From: Curvibacter gracilis ATCC BAA-807
GTDB lineage: Bacteria > Pseudomonadota > Gammaproteobacteria > Burkholderiales > Burkholderiaceae_C
DNA length: 64,000 nucleotides
Assembly: GCF_000518645.1 (NCBI RefSeq)
Contig: NZ_KI912466.1
Coordinates: 245,792 to 309,791, forward strand
Direction of reading: 5' to 3'
Below are positions 25,304-33,493 of the stretch, piece by piece. The translations under genes and the position numbers were made by a program. Within the stretch, counting starts at the first letter, position 1, and the number at the start of each line of letters is the position of its first letter. The notes beneath the pieces were generated by a model. The model was not told the origin of the DNA and searched no databases. It saw nothing but the letters and a program-made list of their open reading frames with translations.

Positions 25304-25375
25304 ATGGGCCGCGCCTCGCACCAACGCGCCCTGAGCACCTCTGCCCAAGCCCTGTCGCGCATGCCGCCGGAATGA
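25304..25375 (+). pseudogene. Possible remnant of a hipA start
   Basis: One base after the hipB-like stop, an ATG opens a 23-codon frame beginning MGRASHQRAL and ending at TGA. Many HipA proteins in this configuration begin MGRRSH or similar, one or a few bases after hipB. The frame then shows no HipA kinase motifs and the next 25 bases lead straight into a convergent gene. The resemblance covers about ten residues only, so a chance match is quite possible. Confidence 0.28.
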
Positions 25376-25403
25376 GCTGAAACGGCAACAGTGGCACGAA
25401 CAA

Positions 25404-26396
25404 TCAATCCGCCTGGAACCCCGAGGCCTTGATCACCGGCTCCCAGCGCTTGGCCGAGGCCGCGCCGCGGCTGGCCAGTTCTTCGGGCGACTTGCCCACG
25501 GGCAGAAAGCCCATGGTGGCCAGGCGCTCGCGCACATCGGGCAGGGCCAGCACCTTGGCCAGGGCCTGGTTCCAGCTGGCCACGGCCGCGGCCGGGGTGC
25601 GGGCCGGGGCGTACAGGCCGTTGAAGCCCATGCCCGAAATGGCGGGGTAGCCCTGCTCGGCAAAGGTGGGCACATCGGGCAGCTGCGGCACGCGCTGCTC
25701 GGACGACACCGCCAGCACCCGGATCTTGCCGGCGCGGTGGCCTTCGACCAGGGAACTCATGACGTCGATGTCGGCACTGATCTGCCCGCCCATCAGGGCC
25801 AGCACGGCGGGGGCGCTGCCCTGGAAGGGGATGTCCTCCATCTTCACGCCGATGGCCTCGCCCAGCACCATGCCGAAGAAGTGGTGCGGCGCGCCGCGCG
25901 CCGGGATGCCGTAGTTGGCCTGACCCGGGTTCTTGCGTGCCCAGGCCACGTACTCGGCCAGGGTCTTGGCCGCGGGGGCGGTGCCGGCGGCCAGGGCAAA
26001 CGGAAACTCCGACACCGTGCCGATGGGCAGCAGGTCGCGCTGCGGGTCGTAGCTGAGCTTGCGCATGGTGTAGGGGTACAGCGCCACCAGCGCATCCGGC
26101 CCCAGCATGACCACGCTGCCGTCTGCGGCTGAATTCTTCAGCACCTCCACCGCCAGCCGGCCGCCGGCGCCGGGCTTGTTGTCGACCAACACCGGGCGCT
26201 TGAGTTCGTCCTTGAGCTTTTCGGCCAAGACCCGTGCCAGGGCATCGAACGAGCCCCCGGCCGGAAAGCCCACCAGGATGCGCGCCGCGGGGCCTTCGGG
26301 CTGGGCCTGGGCCGCCGGGCTCAGGCCCAGGGTGGCGGCCACGAGGGCAGCGCAGGCGAGGCCGCGGCGGGTGAGGGATGAGGTCTTGGGGTTCAT
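25404..26396 (-). CDS. Bug-family tripartite tricarboxylate-type solute-binding protein
   Basis: The 330-aa periplasmic protein has a signal peptide (MNPKTSSLTRRGLACAALVAATLGLSPAAQAQ is split around residue 30-32) and a Bug-family mature part: ILVGFPAGGSFDALARVLAEKL, VLVDNKPGAGGRLAVEVL, and the late LPDVPTFAEQGYP segment. Bug proteins bind carboxylates, and many act without a nearby TctAB membrane component; none is seen here. It is the last gene of a minus-strand run with an acyl-CoA dehydrogenase and an APH-type kinase, so an organic acid ligand is likely (inference). Confidence 0.9.
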   Translation of the reverse strand: MNPKTSSLTRRGLACAALVAATLGLSPAAQAQPEGPAARILVGFPAGGSFDALARVLAEKLKDELKRPVLVDNKPGAGGRLAVEVLKNSAADGSVVMLGPDALVALYPYTMRKLSYDPQRDLLPIGTVSEFPFALAAGTAPAAKTLAEYVAWARKNPGQANYGIPARGAPHHFFGMVLGEAIGVKMEDIPFQGSAPAVLALMGGQISADIDVMSSLVEGHRAGKIRVLAVSSEQRVPQLPDVPTFAEQGYPAISGMGFNGLYAPARTPAAAVASWNQALAKVLALPDVRERLATMGFLPVGKSPEELASRGAASAKRWEPVIKASGFQAD

Positions 26397-26441
26397 GGCT
26401 TGTCTCTTTGGGATGTGGGTTTTGAGGGGCGGTGCTGCCGC

Positions 26442-27719
26442 TCAGCAGCCGCGGGTGATCGGGGTGTGCACCGGCTTGTGGCGCAGGCCCAGGCGCAGCA
26501 GCTCGAGCTTGGCCAGGGCCTGGCGGTGCACCTCGTCGGGGCCGTCGGCCAGGCGCAGGGTGCGCTGGTCGGCGTACGAGAAGGCCAGCGGAAAGTCCTC
26601 GCTCACGCCGCCCCCGCCGTGCGCCTGGATGGCCCAGTCGATCACCTTGCAGGCCATGCTGGGGGCCACGATCTTGATCATGGCGATCTCGGCCTGGGCG
26701 GCCTTGTTGCCCACGGTGTCCATCATCCAGGCGGCCTTGAGTGTGAGCAGGCGGGCCTGCTCGATCAGGCAGCGGGCCTCGGCGATGCGCTCGTGCCATA
26801 CGCCCTGCTCGGCCACGGCACGGCCGAAGGCATGGCGGCTGGCCAGGCGCTGGCACATCAGCTCAAACGCCCGCTCGGCCGCCCCGATGGAGCGCATGCA
26901 GTGGTGGATGCGCCCCGGCCCCAGGCGGCCCTGGGCGATCTCGAAGCCCCGCCCCTCGCCCAGCAGCAGGTGGGCCACGGGCACCCGCACATCGGTCAGC
27001 GAGACTTCCATGTGGCCGTGCGGAGCGTGGTTGAAGCCGAACACCGACAGGGCACGTTCCACCTTCACGCCCGGGCTGTCGGCCGGCACCAGGATCATGG
27101 ACTGCTGCTGGTGGCGCGCGGCCTCGGGGTTGCTCTTGCCCATCACGATGAACAGCGCGCAGTGCTGGCTGCCTGCCCCGGTGGACCACCACTTGCGGCC
27201 ATTGATCACGTACTCGTCGCCCTCGCGGCGGATCTCGCACTGGATGTTGGTGGCGTCGGACGAGGCCACCTCGGGCTCGGTCATCAAAAAGGCCGAGCGG
27301 ATCTCGCCGCGCAGCAGGGGCTCCAGCCAACGGTCTTTCTGGGCCTCGGTGGCGTAGCGGTCCAGGGTTTCCATGTTGCCGGTGTCGGGGGCGGCACAGT
27401 TGAAGACCTCGCTGGCCCAGTGCACCCGGCCCATCACCTCGCACAGCGGCGCGTATTCGAAGTTCGACAGGCCCTCGGGGACGCGCGGCGAGTGCGGCAG
27501 AAACAGGTTCCACAGGCCTTGCGCGCGGGCCAGGGCCTTGAGGCGCTCGACCGTGGGGCAATGGCCCCAGCCTTCGGGGCCGAAGCTGCCCTGGGCGGCC
27601 GCCTCGCGCGCCACCTGGGCCTCATTGGGCAGGATGTGCTCGTTCATGAAGGCCTGCAGGCGCTGACGCAGCTCGGCGGTCTTGGGGGGTTCCTGGAACA
27701 GATTCATGGCGTTCTTCAT
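26442..27719 (-). CDS. Acyl-CoA dehydrogenase (LvaC/ACAD11-like)
   Basis: The 425-aa flavoprotein has acyl-CoA dehydrogenase segments: [60 protein letters not shown] and [16 protein letters not shown]. The subgroup with WWSTGAG is the one found with aminoglycoside-phosphotransferase-like kinases. In LvaA/LvaC and ACAD10/11 systems such pairs convert 4-hydroxyacyl-CoA through a phosphorylated intermediate. The kinase gene is 31 bases upstream. An internal ATG at 27707 is an alternative start. Confidence 0.88.
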   Translation of the reverse strand: MKNAMNLFQEPPKTAELRQRLQAFMNEHILPNEAQVAREAAAQGSFGPEGWGHCPTVERLKALARAQGLWNLFLPHSPRVPEGLSNFEYAPLCEVMGRVHWASEVFNCAAPDTGNMETLDRYATEAQKDRWLEPLLRGEIRSAFLMTEPEVASSDATNIQCEIRREGDEYVINGRKWWSTGAGSQHCALFIVMGKSNPEAARHQQQSMILVPADSPGVKVERALSVFGFNHAPHGHMEVSLTDVRVPVAHLLLGEGRGFEIAQGRLGPGRIHHCMRSIGAAERAFELMCQRLASRHAFGRAVAEQGVWHERIAEARCLIEQARLLTLKAAWMMDTVGNKAAQAEIAMIKIVAPSMACKVIDWAIQAHGGGGVSEDFPLAFSYADQRTLRLADGPDEVHRQALAKLELLRLGLRHKPVHTPITRGC

Positions 27720-27750
27720 GGGGTTCTTTCAGAAGGTGGATCGAAAAGGC

Positions 27751-28818
27751 TCAGCCGCTCACCAGGCGCCAGCCACGCTCGGCCACGGCACCGGCCTGGG
27801 CCGACACCTCACGGGCGATGGGGCTGGCGGCCGTGCCGTCCTGCACGCGGCGGGCAATGCCTTGCAGGATGGCGCCCAGGCGGAACAGGTTGCAGGCGAG
27901 GTAGAAGGGCCAGTCGGCCTGCACGGCGGCCAGGTCGTCGCGGCCCATGCGGGCCAGGTAGCGCGCCACAAAGTCCTGCTCGGTGGGGAGGCCCAGCGCC
28001 GCCAGGTCCAGCCCGGCCAGGCCCTGCAGCGGGCCCGGGGGGTGGTGCCAGGCCATGGCGTGGTAGGCCAGATCGCTCAAGGGGTGGCCCAGGGTGGACA
28101 GCTCCCAGTCCAGCACGGCCAGCACGCGGGGCTCGCTGGGGTGGAACACCATGTTCTCCAGGCGGTAGTCGCCATGCAGCAGGGCCAGGGCCTGCGGATC
28201 GCGCGCCGAGGCCGGGATGTGGGTGGGCAGCCATTCGATCAGGCGCTCCATGGCCGGCAGCTCGGTGGTCTGACTGGCGCGGTACTGGCGCGTCCAGCGG
28301 GCGATCAGGCGCTCGAAATAGGCCTCGGGGCGACCGAAATCCTGCAGGCCGCGCGCCCGCCAGTCCACCCGGTGCAGGGCCGCGAGCACGCGGTTGGCCT
28401 CGTCGTGGACGGCGGCGCGCTCGGCCGGGCTCAGGCCTGGCAGCGAGGCCTCGCGCAACACCCGGCCCGGCACAAAGGCCATCAGGTAGAAGGCGGCGCC
28501 GATGACCGACTCATCGGCGCAGAACTCATGCACCTGGGGCACAGGCACCTCGCTGCCCTGCAAGGCCTGCAACACCGCGAACTCGCGCTCGATGGCATGG
28601 GCCGAGGGCAGCAGCGCGGCCTGGGGCCCGGGTTTGGCACGCAGCACGCGCTGGCTGCCGTCGCCCGCCGTCAAGAGCCAGGTGGGGTTGGACTGGCCGC
28701 CGGCCAGTCGACTCAGTTGCAGGCCGGCGGCGGCGGCCGGCCAATGGGGGGCCAGCCAGGCCTGCAGGGCAGGCCCATCGGGCGACAGCGGGCTTTTGGG
28801 GGCAGTTTCGGTGGCCAT
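27751..28818 (-). CDS. APH-family phosphotransferase (LvaA/ACAD10-11 kinase-like)
   Basis: The 355-aa protein has the aminoglycoside phosphotransferase/choline kinase fold: catalytic-loop LLHGDYRLENMVFHP and metal-binding VLDWELSTLGHPLSDLAY. This form is typical of the acyl-CoA dehydrogenase-linked kinases that phosphorylate hydroxyacyl-CoA rather than drugs. The start MATETAPK is chosen because GAAGGA lies 5 bases before the ATG; a TTG 30 bases upstream is less likely. It is first in the run with the dehydrogenase and Bug protein and diverges from a GntR regulator. Confidence 0.86.
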   Translation of the reverse strand: MATETAPKSPLSPDGPALQAWLAPHWPAAAAGLQLSRLAGGQSNPTWLLTAGDGSQRVLRAKPGPQAALLPSAHAIEREFAVLQALQGSEVPVPQVHEFCADESVIGAAFYLMAFVPGRVLREASLPGLSPAERAAVHDEANRVLAALHRVDWRARGLQDFGRPEAYFERLIARWTRQYRASQTTELPAMERLIEWLPTHIPASARDPQALALLHGDYRLENMVFHPSEPRVLAVLDWELSTLGHPLSDLAYHAMAWHHPPGPLQGLAGLDLAALGLPTEQDFVARYLARMGRDDLAAVQADWPFYLACNLFRLGAILQGIARRVQDGTAASPIAREVSAQAGAVAERGWRLVSG

Positions 28819-28836
28819 AAATCCTTCTTTTGTCGC

Positions 28837-28849
28837 ATTGTCGGACAAT
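28837..28849. promoter_or_regulatory. Candidate operator for the divergent GntR/FadR-type regulator
   Basis: ATTGTC-G-GACAAT is a perfect dyad that contains TTGTCGGACAA, matching the T-N-GT-N3-AC-N-A pattern of FadR-subfamily operators. It lies 18 bases before the kinase ATG. A minus-strand -10-like TCTAAT (complement at 28848-28853) overlaps its edge, so binding would block kinase-operon transcription. Confidence 0.6.
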
Positions 28850-28993
28850 TAGACAGTACGACGTAACACCGAGAAAACCCCGAGCGTCACGACCGCGACA
28901 AGGCCAGTACCCGGCCCGCCGCGCGCCGGGGCTGTGCGGCGGCACGGGCTACACTGCGCAACCCAGCCCTCCTCCGCCCTGCCAACCTTGCCC

Positions 28994-29719
28994 ATGGACA
29001 TCGAAAAGCTGCAGTTCTCACCCGCCTACCGACTGGTCTCGGAAGACCTGAGGCGGCGCATCGTGAGCGGTGAACTGCAGCAGGGCGAAGCCCTGCCCAC
29101 CGAGACCGAGCTGGCCACGGGCTTTGGCGTGCACCGGTCGACCATCCGCGAGGCCTTGCGCCAGCTGGAGCAGGACGGCCTGCTGCGGCGCGACGGCAAG
29201 CGCCTGCTGGCGGCCACGCCCGAGCACAGCGCCCTGTCGCAGGCGGCCGAGCGCGCCCTGCGCATGCGACAGGTGAGTTTTCTGGACGTGTGGCAGGTGG
29301 CCTCGGCGCTGGAGCCGCTGTGCGCGGCACTCGCCGCCCCCCAGATCACCGAAGACGAACTGGCAGGACTGGAGGACAACCTGCAGCGCACCCGCGCGCT
29401 GCTGCAGGCCGGCGGCTCTCCGGTGGAGATCGACATCGAGTTTCAATCTCTGGTGGCCCAGGCCACGCACAACCAGGCCCTGCTGCTGGCCCGGGGGCCG
29501 ATCAGCCAGCTGATGCTGGCGGGGTATGCCGCCATCGCGCCCCGGCTGCCCCAGTCGGGCGCCCGCCTGCTGGAGGTGCATGAACAGGTGACGGCCGCGC
29601 TGCGCCGCCACGACGCGGTCGAGGCCGAGGCCTGGACGCGCAAGCATCTGCAGGATTACCGGCGCGGCTGCGAGATCGCCGGCCTGGACATGCGACTGCC
29701 CATCCCGCCAGTGGGCTGA
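28994..29719 (+). CDS. GntR-family regulator, FadR/FCD subfamily
   Basis: The 241-aa protein has an N-terminal winged helix (VSEDLRRRIVSGELQQGEALPTE is the GntR opening; VHRSTIREALRQLEQDGLL the recognition part) and an all-helical FCD effector domain from about residue 85. FCD domains often bind organic acids with a metal. The ATG at 28994 follows family alignment; a frame 60 bases longer is open. It diverges from the kinase/dehydrogenase/Bug run, with a FadR-type dyad between, so it is very likely their repressor. Confidence 0.89.
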   Translation: MDIEKLQFSPAYRLVSEDLRRRIVSGELQQGEALPTETELATGFGVHRSTIREALRQLEQDGLLRRDGKRLLAATPEHSALSQAAERALRMRQVSFLDVWQVASALEPLCAALAAPQITEDELAGLEDNLQRTRALLQAGGSPVEIDIEFQSLVAQATHNQALLLARGPISQLMLAGYAAIAPRLPQSGARLLEVHEQVTAALRRHDAVEAEAWTRKHLQDYRRGCEIAGLDMRLPIPPVG

Positions 29720-29811
29720 CCAGCCGCAGAAATATTTTTCTCATTTATGTTGTGGGGGTTTTGGCCTGCTGCAGCAAAACAGCCCCACGATGGATGTTGT
29801 TACAAACATCC

Positions 29812-31107
29812 ATGAATCGGGTCCACCCGGACCCAAGCATCGGGGAGGGCCTCTTGAACCTGTTCGCCGGCCTGACGCTGGACACACCCACGCTGGTCTT
29901 CTCGATCGGCGCGCTGGCGCTGTTCATGTCGGTGTTCGCCTTCAACACGGCTTTCGCCCTGCCGGCGCGCGACATGGGCCTGCGCAGCTGGGGGCGGGCC
30001 ATGCTGGCGCTGTGTGGCGGCTTCATGCTGTTCTTTCTGCGTGGCCATGCGCCGCTGGTGCTCACCTTTTTACTGGCCAACGTGCTGGTGCTGCTGAGTT
30101 CGGTGATCTGTGTCGACGCGCATGCCCGCCTGCTGGAGCAACCCACCCCCTGGCGCAGGCTGGCCCTGGTGAACGCCCTGGGTGCACTGGGCACCGTGCC
30201 GGTTTACCTGGGCTGGCTGCCGCGCGGGGTGGCCATCTTCGCGGTATCGATGACGCTGGGAATCAACTTTGCGATCAGCGCTCACCTGATCTGGCGACGC
30301 CAGCCCGGCAACGGGTCGCGGGCCGGCATGCTGGCTGCGGGCATCCTGGCGTCCATGGCGGGGGCCTCTGCGCTGCGCGGCATCTACAGCATCAGCGGAG
30401 AACGCGCCAGCGTGCTGATCAGCTCGCAGCAATTGCCCCAAGTGGGCTCGCTGCTGCTGGGAGCCTTGTTCACCGTGGGCAGTTCGCTGGCCTTTCTGGC
30501 CATGATCAACGAACGCCAACAGCGCGAGCTGGAGGCGCGGTCACGCCGCGACGGGCTGACCGGGCTGCTCAACCGCACGGCCTTCTTCGAGGCGGCCCAC
30601 GCCTATGTGGCCGAGCCAGGCGGAGAACGCTTCGGCGTGGTGATGATGGACATTGACTGGTTCAAGAAGATCAATGACCGCTACGGTCACGCCGCGGGTG
30701 ACACCACGCTGACCCAGCTGGGGCGGCTGATCACCCAGCACACCCGCCTGTCCGACCTGGCCGGGCGCTACGGGGGAGAGGAGTTCTGCCTGCTGCTGAA
30801 AGACTGCACGCTGGCCGAAGCCCAGCGGGTGGCACAGCAGCTGGTGAGCGAAGCCGCCCGACAGAGCGTGCGACTGCCCGATGGCGGGGCATTGCACTTC
30901 ACGCTGTCCGCGGGCTACGCCCAGCGCCAGGGGCTGCAAGAAAGCCTGGAGCAGACGATCAACCGCGCCGACCAAGCCCTGTACGAGGCCAAGCATGCCG
31001 GGCGCAATCGGGCTGTGGCCGCCCTGCCCATCGCCGTGCAGGAATCGGTGCCGGCCAGCCCGCAAGGCGGCAGCCCCGACGCAGTCGTCACCTCCCAGCC
31101 GGCCTGA
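29812..31107 (+). CDS. Membrane-bound diguanylate cyclase (GGDEF)
   Basis: The 431-aa protein has about six transmembrane helices in residues 15-220 and a GGDEF domain in the last 170. The active site is GGEEF at 321-325 and an RLSD inhibitory (I-site) RxxD stands five residues before RY-GGEEF, so it should make cyclic di-GMP and be product-inhibited. The start is uncertain: ATG 29812 has no clear ribosome site, while TTG 29854 follows GGGGAGGG closely. It lies upstream of flhDC, fitting a link to the motile/sessile switch. Confidence 0.87.
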   Translation: MNRVHPDPSIGEGLLNLFAGLTLDTPTLVFSIGALALFMSVFAFNTAFALPARDMGLRSWGRAMLALCGGFMLFFLRGHAPLVLTFLLANVLVLLSSVICVDAHARLLEQPTPWRRLALVNALGALGTVPVYLGWLPRGVAIFAVSMTLGINFAISAHLIWRRQPGNGSRAGMLAAGILASMAGASALRGIYSISGERASVLISSQQLPQVGSLLLGALFTVGSSLAFLAMINERQQRELEARSRRDGLTGLLNRTAFFEAAHAYVAEPGGERFGVVMMDIDWFKKINDRYGHAAGDTTLTQLGRLITQHTRLSDLAGRYGGEEFCLLLKDCTLAEAQRVAQQLVSEAARQSVRLPDGGALHFTLSAGYAQRQGLQESLEQTINRADQALYEAKHAGRNRAVAALPIAVQESVPASPQGGSPDAVVTSQPA

Positions 31108-31307
31108 GCGCACCGCACCAGGCCTCGCGCCGGCACCCGGCGGAGACAGGCGTGTCAGAAAAAGCCTGACAAAGACCCGACACAAAAGAGACAAGCGGCA
31201 CAGGCAGAGGCCGACTTAATTTTTGATTGGGGGGTATTCACAATCCATTTCAACAGATCGACATTGCTTCATGCCCCCGGGCGAGGCGCCTCAGAAGGAG
31301 TTTGACC

Positions 31308-31637
31308 ATGACCAGCGAACAAATGCTTGCCGAGATCCGCGAAGCCAACCTCACCTACCTGATGCTGGCCCAGTCCCTCATCCGCCTGGACAAGGCCGAA
31401 GCCATCTTCCGCCTCGGCCTCAACGAAGAGTCCGCCGACATCCTCTCCGCACTCTCCCCCTCCCAGGTCATGAAGCTCGCCTCGCGCAACACCTTGCTGG
31501 CACGCTTCCGCGTCGACGACGAACTCGTCTGGAGCCTGCTCACCAACCACAACACCCAGCAAAAGGTCGGCAACGAAGCCACCAACAAGCTGCACGCCAA
31601 CATCCTCATGGCCGGCCGCCTCGCAGAAATCCTGTAA
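31308..31637 (+). CDS. flhD: Flagellar master regulator subunit FlhD
   Basis: The 109-aa protein matches FlhD of betaproteobacteria: ANLTYLMLAQSLIRLDKAEAIFRLGL, then LASRNTLLARFRVDDELVWSLL. With FlhC it forms the FlhD4C2 activator of class 2 flagellar promoters. The ATG at 31308 is used because AAGGAG lies just upstream and the homologous start is MTSEQML. The 200 bases before it include an A/T-rich patch (31216-31250), but no promoter hexamers could be assigned with confidence. flhC follows after 39 bases. Confidence 0.94.
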   Translation: MTSEQMLAEIREANLTYLMLAQSLIRLDKAEAIFRLGLNEESADILSALSPSQVMKLASRNTLLARFRVDDELVWSLLTNHNTQQKVGNEATNKLHANILMAGRLAEIL

Positions 31638-31676
31638 GCAGCCCTGCAGCTTCTGACCTTGACCCTGGAGACCCTC

Positions 31677-32282
31677 ATGAGCACCTCTATCGCCACCGCC
31701 ACCGCCGTCGAGCCCAGCACCGCCGCTCCCGCCGCCGCCGCCAAGGCCCCCGCCAAGAGCGTGCTCAATGAGTCGCGCCAGATCGAGCGCGCCGCCATGC
31801 TCATCCGCATGGGCGCCCGCATGCAGGTCCTCGAGTCCGAAACCACCCTCTCCTACGAGCGCCTCATCCGCCTGTACAAAGAGATCGCCGGCAAGTCCCC
31901 CTCCAAGGGCCAGTTGCCCTTCTCCACCGACTGGTTCCTCACCTGGCAGGAGAACATCCACTCCTCGCTCTTCCTGAACATCTACGAGTACCTGTCCAAG
32001 GCCGCCGACATGGACAGCATCGACCTGCTCACCAAGGCCTGGCGCCTGTACAACGAGCAGGTCCAGGCCGCCGAGATCGAGCCCCTGCTGTCTTTCACCC
32101 GCGCCTGGCGCCTGGTCAAGTTCGTCGACGCCGACATGCTCACCATGACCAGCTGCTCGCGCTGCAGCGGCAAGTTCGTCACCGAGCCCTACGAGAACGC
32201 ACGCCACTTCCTGTGCGGCCTGTGCAACCCCCCGGCACGCGCCGGCAAGAGCAAGGCCAGCGGCGCGCTCATGGTGCATTGA
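31677..32282 (+). CDS. flhC: Flagellar master regulator subunit FlhC
   Basis: The 201-aa protein is FlhC: ERAAMLIRMGARMQVLESET, YERLIRLYKEIAGKSPSKGQLPFS in parts, and the zinc-binding cysteines in CSRCSGKF and CGLC. It has an Ala/Thr/Pro-rich N-terminal extension of about 28 residues before the conserved core. GGAG stands 6 bases before the ATG. With FlhD it activates flagellar genes; downstream genes here include an FlgH-like lipoprotein. Confidence 0.94.
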   Translation: MSTSIATATAVEPSTAAPAAAAKAPAKSVLNESRQIERAAMLIRMGARMQVLESETTLSYERLIRLYKEIAGKSPSKGQLPFSTDWFLTWQENIHSSLFLNIYEYLSKAADMDSIDLLTKAWRLYNEQVQAAEIEPLLSFTRAWRLVKFVDADMLTMTSCSRCSGKFVTEPYENARHFLCGLCNPPARAGKSKASGALMVH

Positions 32283-32285
32283 ATA

Positions 32286-32370
32286 TGGCCCCCACGGTCG
32301 CGCACTTCGTGTCACTCCCTGCCCCCCAAAGGGGGCCCAGCCCGCCTTGGGGCGGCCCGGCGGCGGGCTG
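32286..32370. repeat. REP-like GC-rich intergenic element after flhC
   Basis: Just after flhC lies a stretch with a CACTTCGTGTCACTCCC core, a GCCCCC-AAA-GGGGGC hairpin (about 32321-32336), and a 9-bp dyad CAGCCCGCC/GGCGGGCTG (32338-32346/32362-32370). Similar stretches are common between genes in Comamonadaceae (recalled from family knowledge). Only one copy was noticed in this window, so repeat status is inferred. Confidence 0.4.
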
Positions 32371-32430
32371 ACCTCTTCGTTTTAAGTCTGCCGGATCAAG
32401 AAGGGGGCCTGATGGCCCTTTCATTTCGCC

Positions 32431-32467
32431 AAAACGCCCCGCCGGCTTGCGCCGCGGGGCGTTTTGT
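32431..32467 (+). terminator. Rho-independent terminator after flhDC
   Basis: AAAACGCCCCGC pairs with GCGGGGCGTTTT, closing an inner CGGC..GCC(G) loop. The stem is flanked by A residues before and T residues after (GTTTTGTCG), so it could act in both directions. It lies about 150 bases after the flhC stop. Confidence 0.75.
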
Positions 32468-32740
32468 CGTTTGGGGCAACCCGCTGGATGTTGCCGCCGG
32501 CGACCGCGCAGATATTCAAATCCACTGATATTCAAACCGGCCCATGTGTGCCGGCGAAACCCTGCCTGGTCGGTCATGACCGGGCATTGGCGATTCTCAA
32601 AAATGCCGCCCCGATACAAGGGCGGTTTTATATCAACGCGCTTACATAAACCCTGACATGGGCCAGCCGTGCCAGCCCGTCGCGCCAGGCGCCTCGCAGC
32701 GCAGCGTCGGAAGTCACCGTGCACACCCCGTTTGGTAAAG

Positions 32741-32830
32741 ATATTGAAGACACCACGTATCGACTCTGTAAATATAAATTTAATAATTTAAATATGTACC
32801 GAGAAAATGTTTGTTTGTATTTTGATACAT
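32741..32830. other. AT-rich island in the 651-base gap before the Ser/Ala-rich protein
   Basis: The gap from flhC to the next start (32283-32933) holds the REP-like element and the terminator. Its last part contains a strongly A/T-rich patch (AATATAAATTTAATAATTT and neighbours), unlike the high-GC surroundings. It probably carries the promoter of the 32934 gene and is the type of sequence bound by H-NS-like silencers. No coding sequence is supported in the gap and no clear -35/-10 pair was assigned. Confidence 0.5.
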
Positions 32831-32933
32831 GCATTTTCAGTCGGAATTGAAGCAAATCCAGCGGGTTTATCAAACGCCAGTTTCCGGGTCTGAAACCTAC
32901 GATTCAGACACCCCAACTCTCTGGAGAAAACCC

Positions 32934-33470
32934 GTGAGCACCATCAACACCAGCAGCGCGTCCTATGCGGCCGGGCTGAGCCCCTACGAGATCAACAACA
33001 GGGCCTACGGGCCGGTCGTCGCCAGTGCCATTGGCCTGGTCGATGGGGCTTCCGAGGCCGCCAGCGCGGTCTACAACTTCAGCGCCGAGAGCCTGCAGGC
33101 GCTCAGCGACTCCATCAGCGGGAGCGCGGATTCGGTCAGCGCCAGCTTCAGCGACGCCGCCACCGCCGTCAGCAACGGCGTCGAAAGCGTGGTGAACACC
33201 GTCAGCGATGCGGCCAGCGAGGGCCTGCAGGCGGTAGAAGACCTGGGCAGCTCGGTCAGCAACACGGCCAGCGAAGTCACCAGCGCCGTCACCGATGCCC
33301 TGAGCAGCGCCACCAGCACCGTCACCGACGCCGTGAGCAGCGCGGCCAGCAGCGTGGGCGATGCAGCCAGCTCGGTGGGCAGCAGCATCAGCGACACGGC
33401 CAGCAGCATTGCGGCCTACGTGACCCTCGGCGCCCTGGGCACCAAGAGCTTGCTCGACACCACGGCCTGA
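32934..33470 (+). CDS. Low-complexity Ser/Ala/Val/Thr-rich protein of unknown function
   Basis: The 178-aa product is not recognised. After a short start (STINTSSASYAAGLSPYEINN), residues 40-165 are built almost only from S, A, V, T, D and G in irregular repeats such as SSVSNTASEVTSAVTDALSS and AASSVGDAASSVGSSISDT. This suggests a long amphipathic helix or LEA/phasin-like surface. It has no Cys and no clear signal peptide. The GTG at 32934 is chosen because GGAG is 9 bases upstream; the frame is open further upstream into the AT-rich island. It lies 23 bases before a lipoprotein gene. Confidence 0.7.
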   Translation: MSTINTSSASYAAGLSPYEINNRAYGPVVASAIGLVDGASEAASAVYNFSAESLQALSDSISGSADSVSASFSDAATAVSNGVESVVNTVSDAASEGLQAVEDLGSSVSNTASEVTSAVTDALSSATSTVTDAVSSAASSVGDAASSVGSSISDTASSIAAYVTLGALGTKSLLDTTA

Positions 33471-33493
33471 CCCCCTCACGCAGGAGACTCATC

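Noticed and set aside
25304-25375. Calling a functional small toxin gene after hipB
   Set aside because: Only 23 codons, no ribosome site separate from hipB and no known toxin pattern; kept only as a possible relic of hipA.
26400-28505. Long + frame over the acyl-CoA dehydrogenase and kinase
   Set aside because: Ends in a basic Arg/Pro-rich stretch without any domain; opposite-strand genes are well supported.
31216-31250. Specific -35/-10 elements for flhDC in the TTAATT...CACAAT area
   Set aside because: Several equally poor matches; region noted but no promoter called.
32628-32873. An 81-codon minus-strand frame in the gap after flhC
   Set aside because: It passes through the AT-rich island, has no ribosome site and no family resemblance.
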